Below the pieces are notes generated by a model, which had not been told where the DNA came from, made no database searches, and was given only the letters and a program-made list of their open reading frames with translations. Shown here piece after piece: positions 17,774 to 26,945 of a DNA stretch of 41,593 bases (positions are counted from its first letter, which is position 1; each line of letters starts with the position of its first letter). The position numbers and the translations under genes were made by a program. Location of the stretch: positions 1 to 41,593 of the forward strand of contig CACXCC010000083.1 in NCBI GenBank assembly GCA_902766015.1, given 5' to 3'. The stretch is from an uncultured Veillonellaceae bacterium (lineage in GTDB: Bacteria > Bacillota > Negativicutes > Selenomonadales > Selenomonadaceae).

Positions 17774-18769
17774 ATGTACTTCTATTGTGAAAAATGTAAG
17801 AAAAAATACCCGTTGAATACCCATTCGTATCAGTGCGAATGCGGCGGCCTGTTCCGCGTCTATAAAGATCCGGGTGAAGAATATGTTACGGGCGTAACGC
17901 TCGGGGAACATGAGACGCCGATCCTGCCGTTTGACGCGAACGGTCTGCAGATTTTGCTGAAAATGGAAGATCGTCAGCCGACGGGCTCGTTTAAGGACCG
18001 CGGTTCTTACCGCATGATCAATGAGCTCAAATATCACGGCGTTACGAAAATCGCCATGGACTCGGCGGGCAATGCCGGTGCTTCCGTTGCGGCATATGCG
18101 GCTGCAGCCGATATTGACTGCACGATTTATGTACCGGATGACATTTCTCAGGAACTTGTCAAACAGATCGAGATGTACGGCGCCAAAGTCGTCAAAGTTG
18201 CAAACGGTCGTGCCAATGCCTGTGCCGCCGTCAAACAGAATCTCGGCGATGCCTATTATGCGTCCCACGTCTATAATCCGCTGTTTGCGGAAGGCGTCAA
18301 GTCGATGGCCGGCGAAATCTACAAACAGCTCGGCAATAAAGTACCGGATTATATCTTTATCCCGGTCGGCAACGGCACGATGCTGCTCGGACTGTTCCTA
18401 GGGTTCCTCGAAATCGGTCGTATGCCGCATCTCGTTGCCGTTCAGAGCTCGAAATGTGCACCGCTTTATGAGGCATTCCACGGAACGGAACCGCAGCCGA
18501 AGAAGATGACGATTGCCGAATCCATCCGCATCGCTGAACCGAAACGTCTGAATGACATGCTGAATGTCCTGCATGCATCGCAGGGCGATGTCATTACGGT
18601 CGAGGATGTCGACATTCTGCGCTGCCGCAAGATGCTCGGCAAGAAAGGCATTGACGCTGACTTGACGGCTGCTGCGGCTCTCGCCGGCGCCATGGACTAT
18701 TTCAAAGACGGCAAGCCGGATAACTACAACGTCATCGTTCCGGTCACGGGTACCGGCCTGAAACGTTAA
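17774..18769 (+). CDS. Threonine-synthase-like PLP-dependent enzyme with N-terminal zinc ribbon
   Basis: A fold-type II pyridoxal-phosphate enzyme of 331 residues. The PLP lysine is K74 in GSFKDRGS, and a glycine-rich phosphate loop is visible as PVGNGTMLLG. An N-terminal ribbon has cysteines at 5, 8, 21 and 23, common in archaeal-type threonine synthases that convert O-phosphohomoserine to threonine. It is on the short side for ThrC, so a related ammonia-lyase or cysteate-synthase activity is possible. No other threonine genes are nearby. It is followed after 31 nt by an exopolyphosphatase gene on the same transcript. Confidence 0.8.
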   Translation: MYFYCEKCKKKYPLNTHSYQCECGGLFRVYKDPGEEYVTGVTLGEHETPILPFDANGLQILLKMEDRQPTGSFKDRGSYRMINELKYHGVTKIAMDSAGNAGASVAAYAAAADIDCTIYVPDDISQELVKQIEMYGAKVVKVANGRANACAAVKQNLGDAYYASHVYNPLFAEGVKSMAGEIYKQLGNKVPDYIFIPVGNGTMLLGLFLGFLEIGRMPHLVAVQSSKCAPLYEAFHGTEPQPKKMTIAESIRIAEPKRLNDMLNVLHASQGDVITVEDVDILRCRKMLGKKGIDADLTAAAALAGAMDYFKDGKPDNYNVIVPVTGTGLKR

Positions 18770-18800
18770 TTGGACACGTCAACAATAAGGGGCGGTTGTT

Positions 18801-19712
18801 ATGCTTTACGGAATCATTGACATCGGCTCGAATACGATCCGTATGGCCGTTTATCAGATTCGGGGCGACTCGCTGGAGATGCTCATGAAGAAAAAGCACA
18901 CAGTGGGACTTGCGGCCTATGTCAAAGACGGCGTCATGCAGCAGGCCGGCATCGACAAGACGATTACGATCCTGAAGGAATTCAAAGAGTTCCTGCATTG
19001 GCTGTCCATTGACAATATCGTCGTCTTTACGACCGCGGCTCTGCGTAATGCGAAAAACAGCCGCGAGGCAATCGCCGCGATCAACGCGGGCACGGGACTT
19101 CAGGTGCGTGTCATCAGCGGTGACGAAGAAGCCGTGTTTGACTTTGTCGGCGCTGCCCATGACCTGCACGCCGATGAAGGCATTCTCGTCGATATCGGCG
19201 GCGCGAGCACGGAAATCGTCCATTACAAAGGCCGGAGTATCGCGCATAAAGTCAGCGTTCCGCTCGGGTCGCTCGCGCTGCGTACGCGTCATGTCACGGA
19301 TCTTCTGCCCACGTCAAAGGAATGTGAAGCGATGCGCGAAGAAGCCAAACAGGCTCTCGGCAGCGTCAAATGGCTGCGCGGGATGAAGGCGAATGCCATT
19401 GCGGGCATCGGCGGCACGTTTAAAGGCGCGACGGCTCTTTATAACGGCCTGTTCGGTGTAGATCCCGTCAATAAACACCTCGAAGCCGGCAAACTCCGCC
19501 GCCTTATTGCGGATTTTTCGGGTGACATACCACTGACGGAAGAACAGACCTGTCATTTGATGCGCGCTGTTCCGGACCGCATGCATACGGTCATTCCGGG
19601 GCTTATTATCGCGGATGTTCTCATGCGGATTTTCGGTTGTCAGACGATCACGTACAGCGATTCCGGCGTCCGTGAGGGATATCTCTACGATCGGGTCATC
19701 GGGCGTCAATAA
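18801..19712 (+). CDS. Exopolyphosphatase/guanosine pentaphosphatase (Ppx/GppA family)
   Basis: A 303-residue member of the actin-like ATPase fold that removes phosphate from polyphosphate or from pppGpp. The family hallmarks are IIDIGSNTIRMAVY near the start, the catalytic/second phosphate loop LVDIGGASTEIV around residue 132, and GIGGTFKGATAL. The protein has only the two core domains, like short Gram-positive Ppx proteins. It is co-transcribed with the thrC-like gene. Whether it acts on polyphosphate or the alarmone cannot be told from sequence. Confidence 0.9.
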   Translation: MLYGIIDIGSNTIRMAVYQIRGDSLEMLMKKKHTVGLAAYVKDGVMQQAGIDKTITILKEFKEFLHWLSIDNIVVFTTAALRNAKNSREAIAAINAGTGLQVRVISGDEEAVFDFVGAAHDLHADEGILVDIGGASTEIVHYKGRSIAHKVSVPLGSLALRTRHVTDLLPTSKECEAMREEAKQALGSVKWLRGMKANAIAGIGGTFKGATALYNGLFGVDPVNKHLEAGKLRRLIADFSGDIPLTEEQTCHLMRAVPDRMHTVIPGLIIADVLMRIFGCQTITYSDSGVREGYLYDRVIGRQ

Positions 19713-19783
19713 CCGACGTCAGGGAGGCAAAAACGTCCTCCTATGCCGTCATTCGTGGACTTTTCCGTCAAAAAATGATAAAA

Positions 19784-19789
19784 TATAAT
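19784..19789 (+). promoter_or_regulatory. -10 element of the gyrA promoter
   Basis: A perfect TATAAT lies 77 bp before gyrA in an AT-rich stretch. No convincing -35 is present at the right distance (TTTTCC at 17 bp). Gyrase promoters are often weak and supercoiling-sensitive, which would fit. Confidence 0.55.
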
Positions 19790-19804
19790 TTGAATGGATA
19801 CATC

Positions 19805-19832
19805 ATTTCCAGCTCAGCTGGAAATTTTTTTT
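19805..19832 (+). terminator. Intrinsic terminator between the gyrA -10 and gyrA
   Basis: ATTTCCAG and CTGGAAAT pair over 8 bp around a CTCAG loop, followed by at least eight T residues. It can end the thrC-like/ppx transcript. Because it sits downstream of the predicted gyrA start site, it would also be the first structure in the gyrA leader, so attenuation is possible. Confidence 0.8.
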
Positions 19833-19865
19833 TCACAAATGATTCGAAAGTTTTGAGGTGAGATT

Positions 19866-22295
19866 GTGGATTTTGGAGAGGGAAAAGTCATTCCGGTCAA
19901 TCTGGAACATGAGATGAAAGACTGCTACATCGACTATGCGATGAGCGTTATTGTCTCGCGTGCGCTTCCGGATGTCCGGGACGGATTGAAACCGGTACAC
20001 CGCCGCATTCTATATGCGATGCAGGAAGCCGGCATGGGATCCAATAAGCCCTATAAAAAGTCGGCGCGTATCGTCGGTGAAGTCCTCGGTAAATATCATC
20101 CGCACGGCGATAGCTCCGTTTACGATGCGATTGTCCGCATGGCGCAGGATTTTTCCATGCGTTATATGCTCGCTGACGGTCACGGCAACTTCGGTTCCGT
20201 CGACGGCGATCCCCCGGCAGCTATGCGTTATACGGAAGTCCGTATGTCAAAAATTGCCGAACTTATGCTGCAGGATATCGAGAAAGAGACCGTCGAATTC
20301 CGTCCGAACTACGATGAGTCGCTGAAGGAACCGACGGTTTTGCCGTCCAAATTCCCGCAGCTGCTCGTCAACGGTACGTCGGGTATCGCCGTCGGCATGG
20401 CGACGAATATCCCGCCGCATAATATGTGCGAAGTCATTGACGCGACCTTGATGCTCATCAAAAATCCGGAAGCGACGATCGACGATCTCATGCAGATCAT
20501 CAAAGGACCGGATTTCCCGACAGGCGGACTCGTTCTCGGCCATACGGGTATCGAAGAAGCATACCGTACGGGACGCGGCGTCATCAAAATGCGCGCCAAA
20601 GCCCATATCGAGACCATGTCAAACGGCAAGTCCCGCATTATTGTGACGGAGCTGCCGTATCAGGTCAATAAGGCACGTCTTATCGAGAAAATCGCGTCGC
20701 TCGTCCGTGACAAACAGATCGAAGGCATTACGGACCTGCGCGACGAGTCGGACCGCAACGGCATGCGTATCGTCGTCGAACTGCGCCGTGACGTCAACGC
20801 AAATGTCACGCTCAACCAGCTCTACAAACACACGCAGCTTCAGGACAGCTTCGGTACGATCATGCTGGCACTCGCCGACGGCCGTCCGCGCATCCTGAAT
20901 CTCAAGGAAGTGCTTTCGTACTATATCGCGCATCAGGAAGACGTCATCACGCGCCGGACGCAGTACGAACTCAAAAAAGCCGAAGCCCGCGCTCATATCC
21001 TCGAAGGTTTGACGATCGCCCTCGATCATCTCGATGCCGTCATTACGACGATTCGCGAGAGCCGTACGACCGATATTGCGCGTGCCGCTCTCATGGAAGG
21101 GTTCAAACTCAGCGAGAAACAGGCCCAGGCCATCCTCGATTTGCGTCTGCAGCGCCTCACGGGACTCGAGCGCGACAAGATTGAAGAAGAGTATCAGGAA
21201 GTGCTCAAAGCGATCGAAGATTACAAGGCCATTCTCGCCGACGAAAACCGCATCAAGGCGATCATCTGCGACGAACTCACTCAGGTCAAGGAAAAATTCG
21301 GCGACGAACGCCGCACGCGTATCACGGTTGACACGTCAGAGCTCAATGTCGAAGACCTGATCGCCGACGAAGACGTTGTCATCACGATGACGCACAACAA
21401 CTACATCAAGCGCATGCCGCTGACGACATACCGCAAGCAGAACCGCGGCGGCAAAGGCATCAAAGGCATGACGACGAAGGAAACGGATTTCGTCGAGAAT
21501 ATGCTCGTCACGACGACGCATCAGACGATCCTCTTCTTTACGAGCCGCGGCCGCGTCTTCTATCTCAAGGCTTACGAAATCGCCGAGGCGAGCCGTCAGG
21601 CCAAGGGAACGGCGATCATCAATCTCCTGCAGCTTGATGCAGACGAAAAGATTACGGCCGTCATTCAGGTTCGTGAATTCCGTCCGGACCGCTTCCTCTT
21701 CATGGCAACGCGTAAAGGTATTGTCAAGAAGACGGGACTTTCGGAATTCAGCTCAATGCGCAAGACAGGCCTGATTGCCCTGAATCTTGCGGATGACGAT
21801 GAACTTATCGGCGTCAAGTTTACGGACGGCGAAAGCTATCTGATGCTCGCGACGAAGCAGGGCAAGGCAATCGCATTCCGCGAGGAGGATGTTCGTCCGA
21901 TGGGCCGTAATGCCCGCGGTGTCAAAGGCATCAGCCTGCAGGATGACGATGAAGTCATCGGCATGGATGTGCTGCACCATAACGCGCAGGTTCTCACGGT
22001 TACGGCAGGCGGCTACGGCAAACGTACGCCGGTTGAGGATTATCGTCCGCAGGCGCGCGGCGGTAAGGGTCTCATCAATATGAAGGTCACGGAGAAGACG
22101 GGCGAAGTCGTCGGTGTCAAAGCTGTTCATCCGAATCAGGAACTCATGCTGATTACGACAGACGGCATTGTGATCCGCACGACGGTCGATGAGGTGTCGG
22201 TGATCAGCCGCAATACACAGGGTGTCAAACTGATGTCCATCGCGGAAAATGACCGCGTGACGTCGTTTGCTACGCTCAATCAAAAGAATGACTGA
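19866..22295 (+). CDS. gyrA: DNA gyrase subunit A
   Basis: GyrA cuts and rejoins DNA in the gyrase reaction. The 809-residue product has the catalytic tyrosine at 122 (AAMRYTE). The quinolone-resistance region [15 protein letters not shown] carries serine 83 and aspartate 87 in E. coli numbering, which is the susceptible-type sequence. The C-terminal beta-propeller has the GyrA-box-like QNRGGKG and repeated blades. Translation starts at GTG (19866) after GAGGTGAG. It is separated from gyrB by five genes, unlike the adjacent arrangement in Bacillus. Confidence 0.97.
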   Translation: MDFGEGKVIPVNLEHEMKDCYIDYAMSVIVSRALPDVRDGLKPVHRRILYAMQEAGMGSNKPYKKSARIVGEVLGKYHPHGDSSVYDAIVRMAQDFSMRYMLADGHGNFGSVDGDPPAAMRYTEVRMSKIAELMLQDIEKETVEFRPNYDESLKEPTVLPSKFPQLLVNGTSGIAVGMATNIPPHNMCEVIDATLMLIKNPEATIDDLMQIIKGPDFPTGGLVLGHTGIEEAYRTGRGVIKMRAKAHIETMSNGKSRIIVTELPYQVNKARLIEKIASLVRDKQIEGITDLRDESDRNGMRIVVELRRDVNANVTLNQLYKHTQLQDSFGTIMLALADGRPRILNLKEVLSYYIAHQEDVITRRTQYELKKAEARAHILEGLTIALDHLDAVITTIRESRTTDIARAALMEGFKLSEKQAQAILDLRLQRLTGLERDKIEEEYQEVLKAIEDYKAILADENRIKAIICDELTQVKEKFGDERRTRITVDTSELNVEDLIADEDVVITMTHNNYIKRMPLTTYRKQNRGGKGIKGMTTKETDFVENMLVTTTHQTILFFTSRGRVFYLKAYEIAEASRQAKGTAIINLLQLDADEKITAVIQVREFRPDRFLFMATRKGIVKKTGLSEFSSMRKTGLIALNLADDDELIGVKFTDGESYLMLATKQGKAIAFREEDVRPMGRNARGVKGISLQDDDEVIGMDVLHHNAQVLTVTAGGYGKRTPVEDYRPQARGGKGLINMKVTEKTGEVVGVKAVHPNQELMLITTDGIVIRTTVDEVSVISRNTQGVKLMSIAENDRVTSFATLNQKND

Positions 22296-22321
22296 CACAT
22301 TTCGGTCTTAATGTCAAGTAA

Positions 22322-22566
22322 GCAGAGGGGGCGGCGATACCGGGCGGACTGACTGAGATTAAGTTTCCTGTATAAGGCGCAGAAGGAGCGGCGGCAACGG
22401 ACTTCGTTCCTGCTGCAGGCTAAACGTCAGACGGTTTCCCTTAATATTGTCGCCCTGAATCAAACCGCTTCGCTTAAACAATTCAGGGCTCCGTGGGAAA
22501 CCGTCTGACGTTCTTCACGCCTGCTGACGCAAAAGTCACTCAGTCCGCTGCCGCCGCTCCTTCTGC
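22322..22566 (-). repeat. Nested inverted-repeat element, copy 1 (reverse, with extra half-arm)
   Basis: Outer arms 22379-22402 and 22543-22566 pair over 24 bp with one G-T. An inner stem 22423-22440/22495-22512 is a perfect 18 bp, and a third stem 22452-22460/22481-22489 closes a conserved loop (TTTAAGCGAAGCGGTTTGA when read in reverse). A degenerate extra copy of the outer arm lies at 22322-22357. The element occupies the gap between convergent gyrA and the malic enzyme gene; apart from it and the terminator after it the gap holds nothing I can see. Confidence 0.9.
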
Positions 22567-22585
22567 TTACGTTTACTTTTCAAGT

Positions 22586-22624
22586 AAAAAGGGATACCGC
22601 ACGTGACATGCGGTATCCCTTTTC
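22586..22624. terminator. Bidirectional terminator between gyrA and the malic enzyme gene
   Basis: AAGGGATACCGCA (22589-22601) and its complement (22609-22621) form a perfect 13-bp stem with a 7-nt loop, with A-rich sequence before and T-rich sequence after. It serves the convergent genes on both sides. Confidence 0.88.
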
Positions 22625-22648
22625 TGCTATCCGATAAACGGCGTGAAG

Positions 22649-23884
22649 TTATTTTTTGGCAACGAGTGCTTTGGCGTGCTCGAAAACCTGTTCCGGCGTG
22701 ACGTCAGTCAGGCGGGCAACACCGGTATCGAGAGCGGCTTTTGCGACAGCGGCGGCGATCGTCGGAGCGACGCGCGGATCGAAAACGCTCGTGATAACGT
22801 GATCTTCGTCAAGTTCGTCTTCGCTGACAAGGCCTGCGATGGCGTTTGCGGCGGCAACTTTCATTTCTTCGTTGATCTCTTTGGCGCGAACGTCAAGCGC
22901 ACCGCGGAAGATGCCCGGGAATGCGAGCAGGTTGTTGACCTGATTCGGGAAGTCGCTGCGGCCCGTGCAAACAACGCGTGCGCCGGCTGCTTTTGCCTGA
23001 TCCGGCAGAATTTCCGGAACCGGGTTTGCCATAGCCATGATGACGGCGTCTTTGTTCATGGAGCGGACCATATCCTGCGTCACGCAGTTGGCAACCGAAA
23101 CACCGATGAAGACGTCGGCGCCTTTGATGACGTCAGCGAGCAGGCCTTCTTCTTTGTTCGGGTTCGTAATCTTCGCGATGTCATCCTTGTACGGATTCAT
23201 GCGGTACGGGCGGCCCGTAAAGATCGCGCCTTTGGAGTCGCAGAGGATGATATTGCGTGCACCCATGCTGTAAAGCAGACGCGTGATAGCCTGACCTGCG
23301 GCACCGGCACCGTTGACGATGATTTTGACATCTTCGAGCTTTTTGCCGATGACTTTGAACGCATTGATGATAGCCGAGGCGACGACGATAGCCGTACCGT
23401 GCTGGTCATCATGGAAAACCGGAATATCGAGCGTCTTTTTGAGCTCTTTTTCAATGTCAAAGCACTGCGGAGCTTTGATATCTTCGAGGTTGATGCCGCC
23501 GTACGTCGGAGCGATCAGCTGGACCGTACGGATGACTTCCTGAGGATCCTCCGAGTCAACGCAGACCGGAACGGAGTCAACACCGCCGAACGCTTTGAAC
23601 AGAAGGGCTTTGCCTTCCATAACCGGCAGGCCGGCACCGGCACCGATGTTGCCGAGGCCGAGAACAGCCGTGCCGTTCGTGACGACAGCGACCATGTTGC
23701 CTTTTGACGTATAGTCATAAATCGTTTCCGGGTTTTTATTGATCTCGAGGCACGGTGCGGCAACGCCCGGCGTATACGCGAGGGAAAGATCCTCCGGCGT
23801 ATTCAGAGGGATTTTGCTCGTGACGGCGATTTTGCCGCGGTTGTTTTTGTGAAGCTCTAATGCAAGTTCCTTTACATTACTCAT
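22649..23884 (-). CDS. NAD(P)-dependent malic enzyme (oxaloacetate-decarboxylating)
   Basis: This 411-residue enzyme converts malate to pyruvate and CO2 with reduction of NAD(P). It is the short bacterial type, with [10 protein letters not shown] near residue 36, the nucleotide-binding [17 protein letters not shown], the metal-binding region [11 protein letters not shown] and a second dinucleotide motif [10 protein letters not shown]. The ATG at 23884 follows AAAGGGAG; the open frame upstream is only the leader. It stands alone between two inverted-repeat elements. Cofactor preference is not settled by what I can see. Confidence 0.93.
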   Translation of the reverse strand: MSNVKELALELHKNNRGKIAVTSKIPLNTPEDLSLAYTPGVAAPCLEINKNPETIYDYTSKGNMVAVVTNGTAVLGLGNIGAGAGLPVMEGKALLFKAFGGVDSVPVCVDSEDPQEVIRTVQLIAPTYGGINLEDIKAPQCFDIEKELKKTLDIPVFHDDQHGTAIVVASAIINAFKVIGKKLEDVKIIVNGAGAAGQAITRLLYSMGARNIILCDSKGAIFTGRPYRMNPYKDDIAKITNPNKEEGLLADVIKGADVFIGVSVANCVTQDMVRSMNKDAVIMAMANPVPEILPDQAKAAGARVVCTGRSDFPNQVNNLLAFPGIFRGALDVRAKEINEEMKVAAANAIAGLVSEDELDEDHVITSVFDPRVAPTIAAAVAKAALDTGVARLTDVTPEQVFEHAKALVAKK

Positions 23885-23979
23885 TCGAATTGCTCCCTTT
23901 CTGTTATCGATTTGCAGCTTACAAATTTTGTAAACACAACTGATTATAATTGCCATACTTGTAAGGGTGTTATGTTACT

Positions 23980-24007
23980 ATTATACAGATTTTCCCTGAA
24001 ATGGCAA
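23980..24007 (-). promoter_or_regulatory. Promoter for the malic enzyme gene
   Basis: On the minus strand: TTGCCA (24007-24002), a 16-bp spacer and TATAAT (23985-23980). A second TATAAT lies closer to the gene (23948-23943) but lacks a good -35. The -35 sequence equals that of the terC promoter. Confidence 0.7.
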
Positions 24008-24079
24008 GCTAAATCGTCTTTACCTGACGGATAAACAGGTGAATTGATAGGAATTGACGTTATTGTTTGCTAAATGTGA

Positions 24080-24256
24080 GGGATCGCGGCGGGGACACCG
24101 TCTGCCGTTGCTGAAAAAGGCGTTAAGAAAAAATTTCGTTTTCGCGTGGAGCCCGTATTGTTTAAGCGCAGCGGTTTGATACGGGCGACTTAATTAAGCG
24201 AAAACGAAATTTTTTTAAGCCTCAGCTCAGGCAGACGGTGTCCCCGCCGCGATCCC
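24080..24256 (+). repeat. Nested inverted-repeat element, copy 2 (forward)
   Basis: Outer arms 24080-24106 and 24230-24256 are a perfect 27-bp inverted repeat starting GGGATC and ending GATCCC. The inner stem (24128-24145 with 24198-24215) has an A-run on one side and a T-run on the other, and a third stem (24151-24158/24179-24186) closes the conserved TTTAAGCGCAGCGGTTTGA loop. It fills the space between the malic enzyme promoter and the terminator of the next gene; the rest of the gap from 23885 to 24347 holds those two signals only. Confidence 0.92.
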
Positions 24257-24312
24257 GCCTTTGAAACGATACATTTACGAGATCGTCATGCTTCAGTTTA
24301 ATGTTTAGAGGC

Positions 24313-24341
24313 AAAAAAAGAAGCTGTCAAATGACAGCTTC
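24313..24341 (-). terminator. Terminator of the LytR-CpsA-Psr gene
   Basis: GAAGCTGTCA (24320-24329) and TGACAGCTTC (24332-24341) form an inverted repeat, followed on the minus strand by seven T residues (24319-24313). It begins 6 nt after the stop codon of the gene. Confidence 0.85.
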
Positions 24342-24347
24342 GAATTC

Positions 24348-25568
24348 TTATTGCGTTTTACCGGATTCGCTGCCGCGGACCGGGGCGACAACATCATTGG
24401 AGCCGGCAGGCTTTGACGTAACGGGAGCGCTCTTTTCCTGAACCTCGCGGCTCTCGGTCTCACGGCGGGTTGTCGAAGAAGAATGGGATGTTTCCTCTCT
24501 CCGTTTCATCGTTGACGACGTCGAGGACGACGACTTTTTCGTTGACTCGGTGCTTGCGCCCGGACCCGGTTCGGTCTTGGCATTTGCCGGGATCGAGTTC
24601 TTGTATTCCTTCAGCGTCTTTTCAAGATGTTCGCGGTTCGTCGAATCCATCTGGATGCCGAGCGTATCGGCGAGTGAATGACGCAATTTATCGACGTCCG
24701 GAATCCAGTAGCTGACACCGTCGATGTAGAGCGGCGTGCCCGGGACCATATCGGTCTTGAGGCCGTTTTTCTGCGCTTCCTTCAGCGTGCCGGCGAATTC
24801 GAGGATCTGACGGACGGAAAGGTCGGTGCGAACGGACTTGGATACTTCACGGATAACAGACGGCAGCTGCGGGATGATCGACGGTGACGTGATCTTGTCC
24901 ATGCAGGCCTTCATAAACTTCTGTTGACGCTTGATGCGGCCGATATCGCCTTCTTCATCGCGGTAACGGACGTATGTGATGGCTGTTTTGCCGTCCATAT
25001 GCTGCATGCCCGGATGCAGGTCGATGATGAGTCCGCCGTCATCGTCCCACGGGTCTTCGTAGTACATGCGCTTTTCGACGTCAATGTCAATGCCGCCGAT
25101 CGCGTCAATGATCTTCTGGAATGCCTGGAGATTGACGATGACATAATGATCCATGTTGACGCCGAGGAAGTTTTCGACCGTATCCTGTGTCAATTTTTCG
25201 CCGCCGTAAGCGAAAGCGGCATTGATCTTGTCAAAACCGTGTCCTTTGATGCGCACGCGTGTGTCACGCGGGATCGAAAGCAGGGCGGCCTGATTTTTCT
25301 TCGGGTCAAGCGTCGCGATCATCAGCGTGTCACTGCGGCCGACGTCATCGGCGCGTTCGTCGACACCCATGATCATGACGGTCGTTTTGTCATGTGATGT
25401 GAGCAGGCCTTCCTCGACGACATCGTCCGGGGAACGGTCAAGCAGACTGCTTGACGCGAAAAGCGCACCGAGAGCGGCTGCGCCGATAAAGACGAACAGC
25501 AGGATGACCCAAGGCCAAATTCGGCGCCTGCGTGATTCGCGCCGCGGCGGTATCGGATTGTATTGCAA
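24348..25568 (-). CDS. LytR-CpsA-Psr (LCP) family protein
   Basis: LCP proteins transfer polymers such as teichoic acids or capsule onto peptidoglycan. This 406-residue protein has a basic N-terminus, one membrane segment (about 18-41), and an extracellular LCP domain with DKTTVMIMGVDERADDVGRSDT, LLSIPRDTRVRI, and YVRYRDEEGDIGRIKRQQ (catalytic arginines). The last 60 or so residues are a Ser/Thr/Glu-rich disordered tail. I place the start at TTG (25568) with AGAAGG 8 nt upstream; the frame stays open further up but includes the promoter region. Its exact polymer substrate is unknown, and in a diderm Firmicute it may differ from teichoic acid. Confidence 0.9.
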   Translation of the reverse strand: MQYNPIPPRRESRRRRIWPWVILLFVFIGAAALGALFASSSLLDRSPDDVVEEGLLTSHDKTTVMIMGVDERADDVGRSDTLMIATLDPKKNQAALLSIPRDTRVRIKGHGFDKINAAFAYGGEKLTQDTVENFLGVNMDHYVIVNLQAFQKIIDAIGGIDIDVEKRMYYEDPWDDDGGLIIDLHPGMQHMDGKTAITYVRYRDEEGDIGRIKRQQKFMKACMDKITSPSIIPQLPSVIREVSKSVRTDLSVRQILEFAGTLKEAQKNGLKTDMVPGTPLYIDGVSYWIPDVDKLRHSLADTLGIQMDSTNREHLEKTLKEYKNSIPANAKTEPGPGASTESTKKSSSSTSSTMKRREETSHSSSTTRRETESREVQEKSAPVTSKPAGSNDVVAPVRGSESGKTQ

Positions 25569-25626
25569 CGGTTCTACCTTCTTTTCTGCTGAAATATATA
25601 GTATACATACACAACGATTATCTCTT

Positions 25627-25655
25627 ATTATACGTAGCGCGCCCGATTTGTGCAA
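25627..25655 (-). promoter_or_regulatory. Promoter for the LCP gene
   Basis: On the minus strand: TTGCAC (25655-25650), a 17-bp spacer and TATAAT (25632-25627), about 60 bp before the TTG start. Confidence 0.7.
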
Positions 25656-25766
25656 TGATTCTTTTTCGGGCAGACAGCTCCTATTATTTAATTTTACGGT
25701 TCAAAGGTGAAAAGAGGATGGCGGAACGGTTAAGATCGGATTAAAATTAACGGTGAGGTGATGATC

Positions 25767-26231
25767 ATGAAAGAGATCGAACGAAAATTTCGCGTCAAAC
25801 CGTACTGGAAGCCGCAGGACGAAGGAACGTATATCGCACAGGGATATCTTTCCGTTGTCCCCGAACGCACCGTACGCGTGCGCCTGCGCGGCGACAAGGG
25901 GTATTTGACGGTCAAAGGAAAGAATGTAGGCATCAGCCGAGCGGAGTACGAATACGAGATTCCTTCGAAAGACGCGGCGGAACTGCTCAAACTCTGTATC
26001 CCGCCTGTCATCGAAAAACGGCGCTATCTGGAACAACACGGCGGCTTTACCTGGGAAATCGACCGCTTCGCCGGTGTCAACGAAGGACTCACGGTTGCCG
26101 AAATCGAACTTCCCGCTGTCGACACCGTGTTCGCCCGTCCGGACTGGCTCGGCGAAGAAGTATCCGGCGATCCCCGCTATTACAACGCCAATCTCGTCGA
26201 ACACCCGTATACGACATGGAAAACGAAATAA
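25767..26231 (+). CDS. CYTH domain protein (inorganic/thiamine triphosphatase family)
   Basis: The 154-residue protein begins with MKEIERKF, the E-x-E-x-K signature of the triphosphate tunnel (CYTH) fold. It has the expected alternating charged strands (TVRVRLRGDKGYLTVKGK, WEIDRFAGVNEGLTVAEIEL). Single-domain bacterial CYTH enzymes usually hydrolyse inorganic triphosphate, and a few act on thiamine triphosphate. The ATG at 25767 is chosen because it puts the signature at the N-terminus and is well placed for GAGGTG; GTG 25758 and ATG 25761 are alternatives. It stands alone, with the third DnaA-box cluster starting directly after it. Confidence 0.88.
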   Translation: MKEIERKFRVKPYWKPQDEGTYIAQGYLSVVPERTVRVRLRGDKGYLTVKGKNVGISRAEYEYEIPSKDAAELLKLCIPPVIEKRRYLEQHGGFTWEIDRFAGVNEGLTVAEIELPAVDTVFARPDWLGEEVSGDPRYYNANLVEHPYTTWKTK

Positions 26232-26239
26232 GGCTGCGG

Positions 26240-26474
26240 TTATCCACAAACCTTCGTGGAAATATCGGGGCATCAGCCACAAAATATGGGATATTGACAA
26301 ATTTTTTTACCGTATATCTTGGGTTATCCACCGATTTATCCACATTATCCACAGATTTGACGTCAGTTTTGTACACGATATACACAACAGCTGTGTATAT
26401 TTATTGTAAGAAACTCGTAAAAACGGGAACTGCGCGGACAGGTTATCCACAGCTGTGGATGGATTTGTGGATAA
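26240..26474. other. Third DnaA-box cluster, outside oriC
   Basis: Perfect TTATCCACA boxes at 26240-26248 (+), 26336-26344 (+), 26345-26353 (+), 26443-26451 (+) and 26466-26474 (-); near-perfect at 26324-26332 (+) and a degenerate one at 26454-26462 (-). The last three have exactly the order, orientation and spacing (0, +11, +23) of the three-box core at 6977-7008. AT-rich stretches lie at 26291-26317 and 26380-26405. No gene is present between 26232 and 26945; the rest of the gap holds two inverted-repeat elements and a 52-nt spacer. Confidence 0.85.
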
Positions 26475-26510
26475 CGAAACTGTGTTTGCCTTATAAAGAA
26501 CGGTAACAAG

Positions 26511-26693
26511 ACGGGCGTGCGGGAAGGACGCGGATGACACACTGCCGGCTAAACGTCAGACGGTTTCACTCAATTGAGTCGCCCCATTGTTAAACGCGCT
26601 TCGCTTGAACGAAACAACGGGGCTCCGTGTGAAACCGTCTGACGTTCTTAACGCCTCAAGCAGCAAAGCCATCCGCGTCCTTCCAGCACGCCC
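26511..26693 (-). repeat. Nested inverted-repeat element, copy 3 (reverse)
   Basis: Outer arms 26513-26536 and 26670-26693 pair with one mismatch. The inner stem 26552-26569/26629-26646 is a perfect 18 bp and nearly identical to that of copy 1 (ACGTCAGACGGTTTC core). The third stem (26581-26591/26613-26623, one mismatch) closes the conserved loop. It faces copy 4 across a 52-nt spacer (26694-26745). Confidence 0.9.
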
Positions 26694-26745
26694 TCATGTT
26701 TCTTTGTACACGAAAGTCAACATATGCCTTAGTGAAGTAACCTAA

Positions 26746-26919
26746 GGGATCATGGGGCTCTCTCTGATGCCGTTGCTGAAAAAGCGTAAAGAAAAAAATC
26801 CGTTTTCGCCCTGTCGACTGTTTCTTTTAAGCGCAGCGGTTTGAAACAGTCGACATAAATTAAGCGAAAACGGATTTTTTTAGCGACAGCTCAGGCAGCA
26901 GAGAGAGCCCCATGATCCC
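26746..26919 (+). repeat. Nested inverted-repeat element, copy 4 (forward)
   Basis: Perfect 21-bp outer arms (26746-26766/26899-26919), an 18-bp inner stem with A-run and T-run (26792-26809/26864-26881) and an 11-bp third stem (26813-26823/26844-26854) around the conserved loop. It ends 27 nt from the PTS stop codon and could act as its terminator. Confidence 0.92.
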
Positions 26920-26945
26920 GCCTAGGATGTACTTTAGCTCATATG

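Noticed and set aside
22643-23707. A 354-codon plus-strand frame opposite the malic enzyme gene
   Set aside because: It mirrors the malic enzyme reading frame and has no ribosome binding site or recognisable domains.
25718-25744. An 8-codon frame (MAERLRSD) before the CYTH gene
   Set aside because: It has a poor start context and no sign of an attenuation structure.
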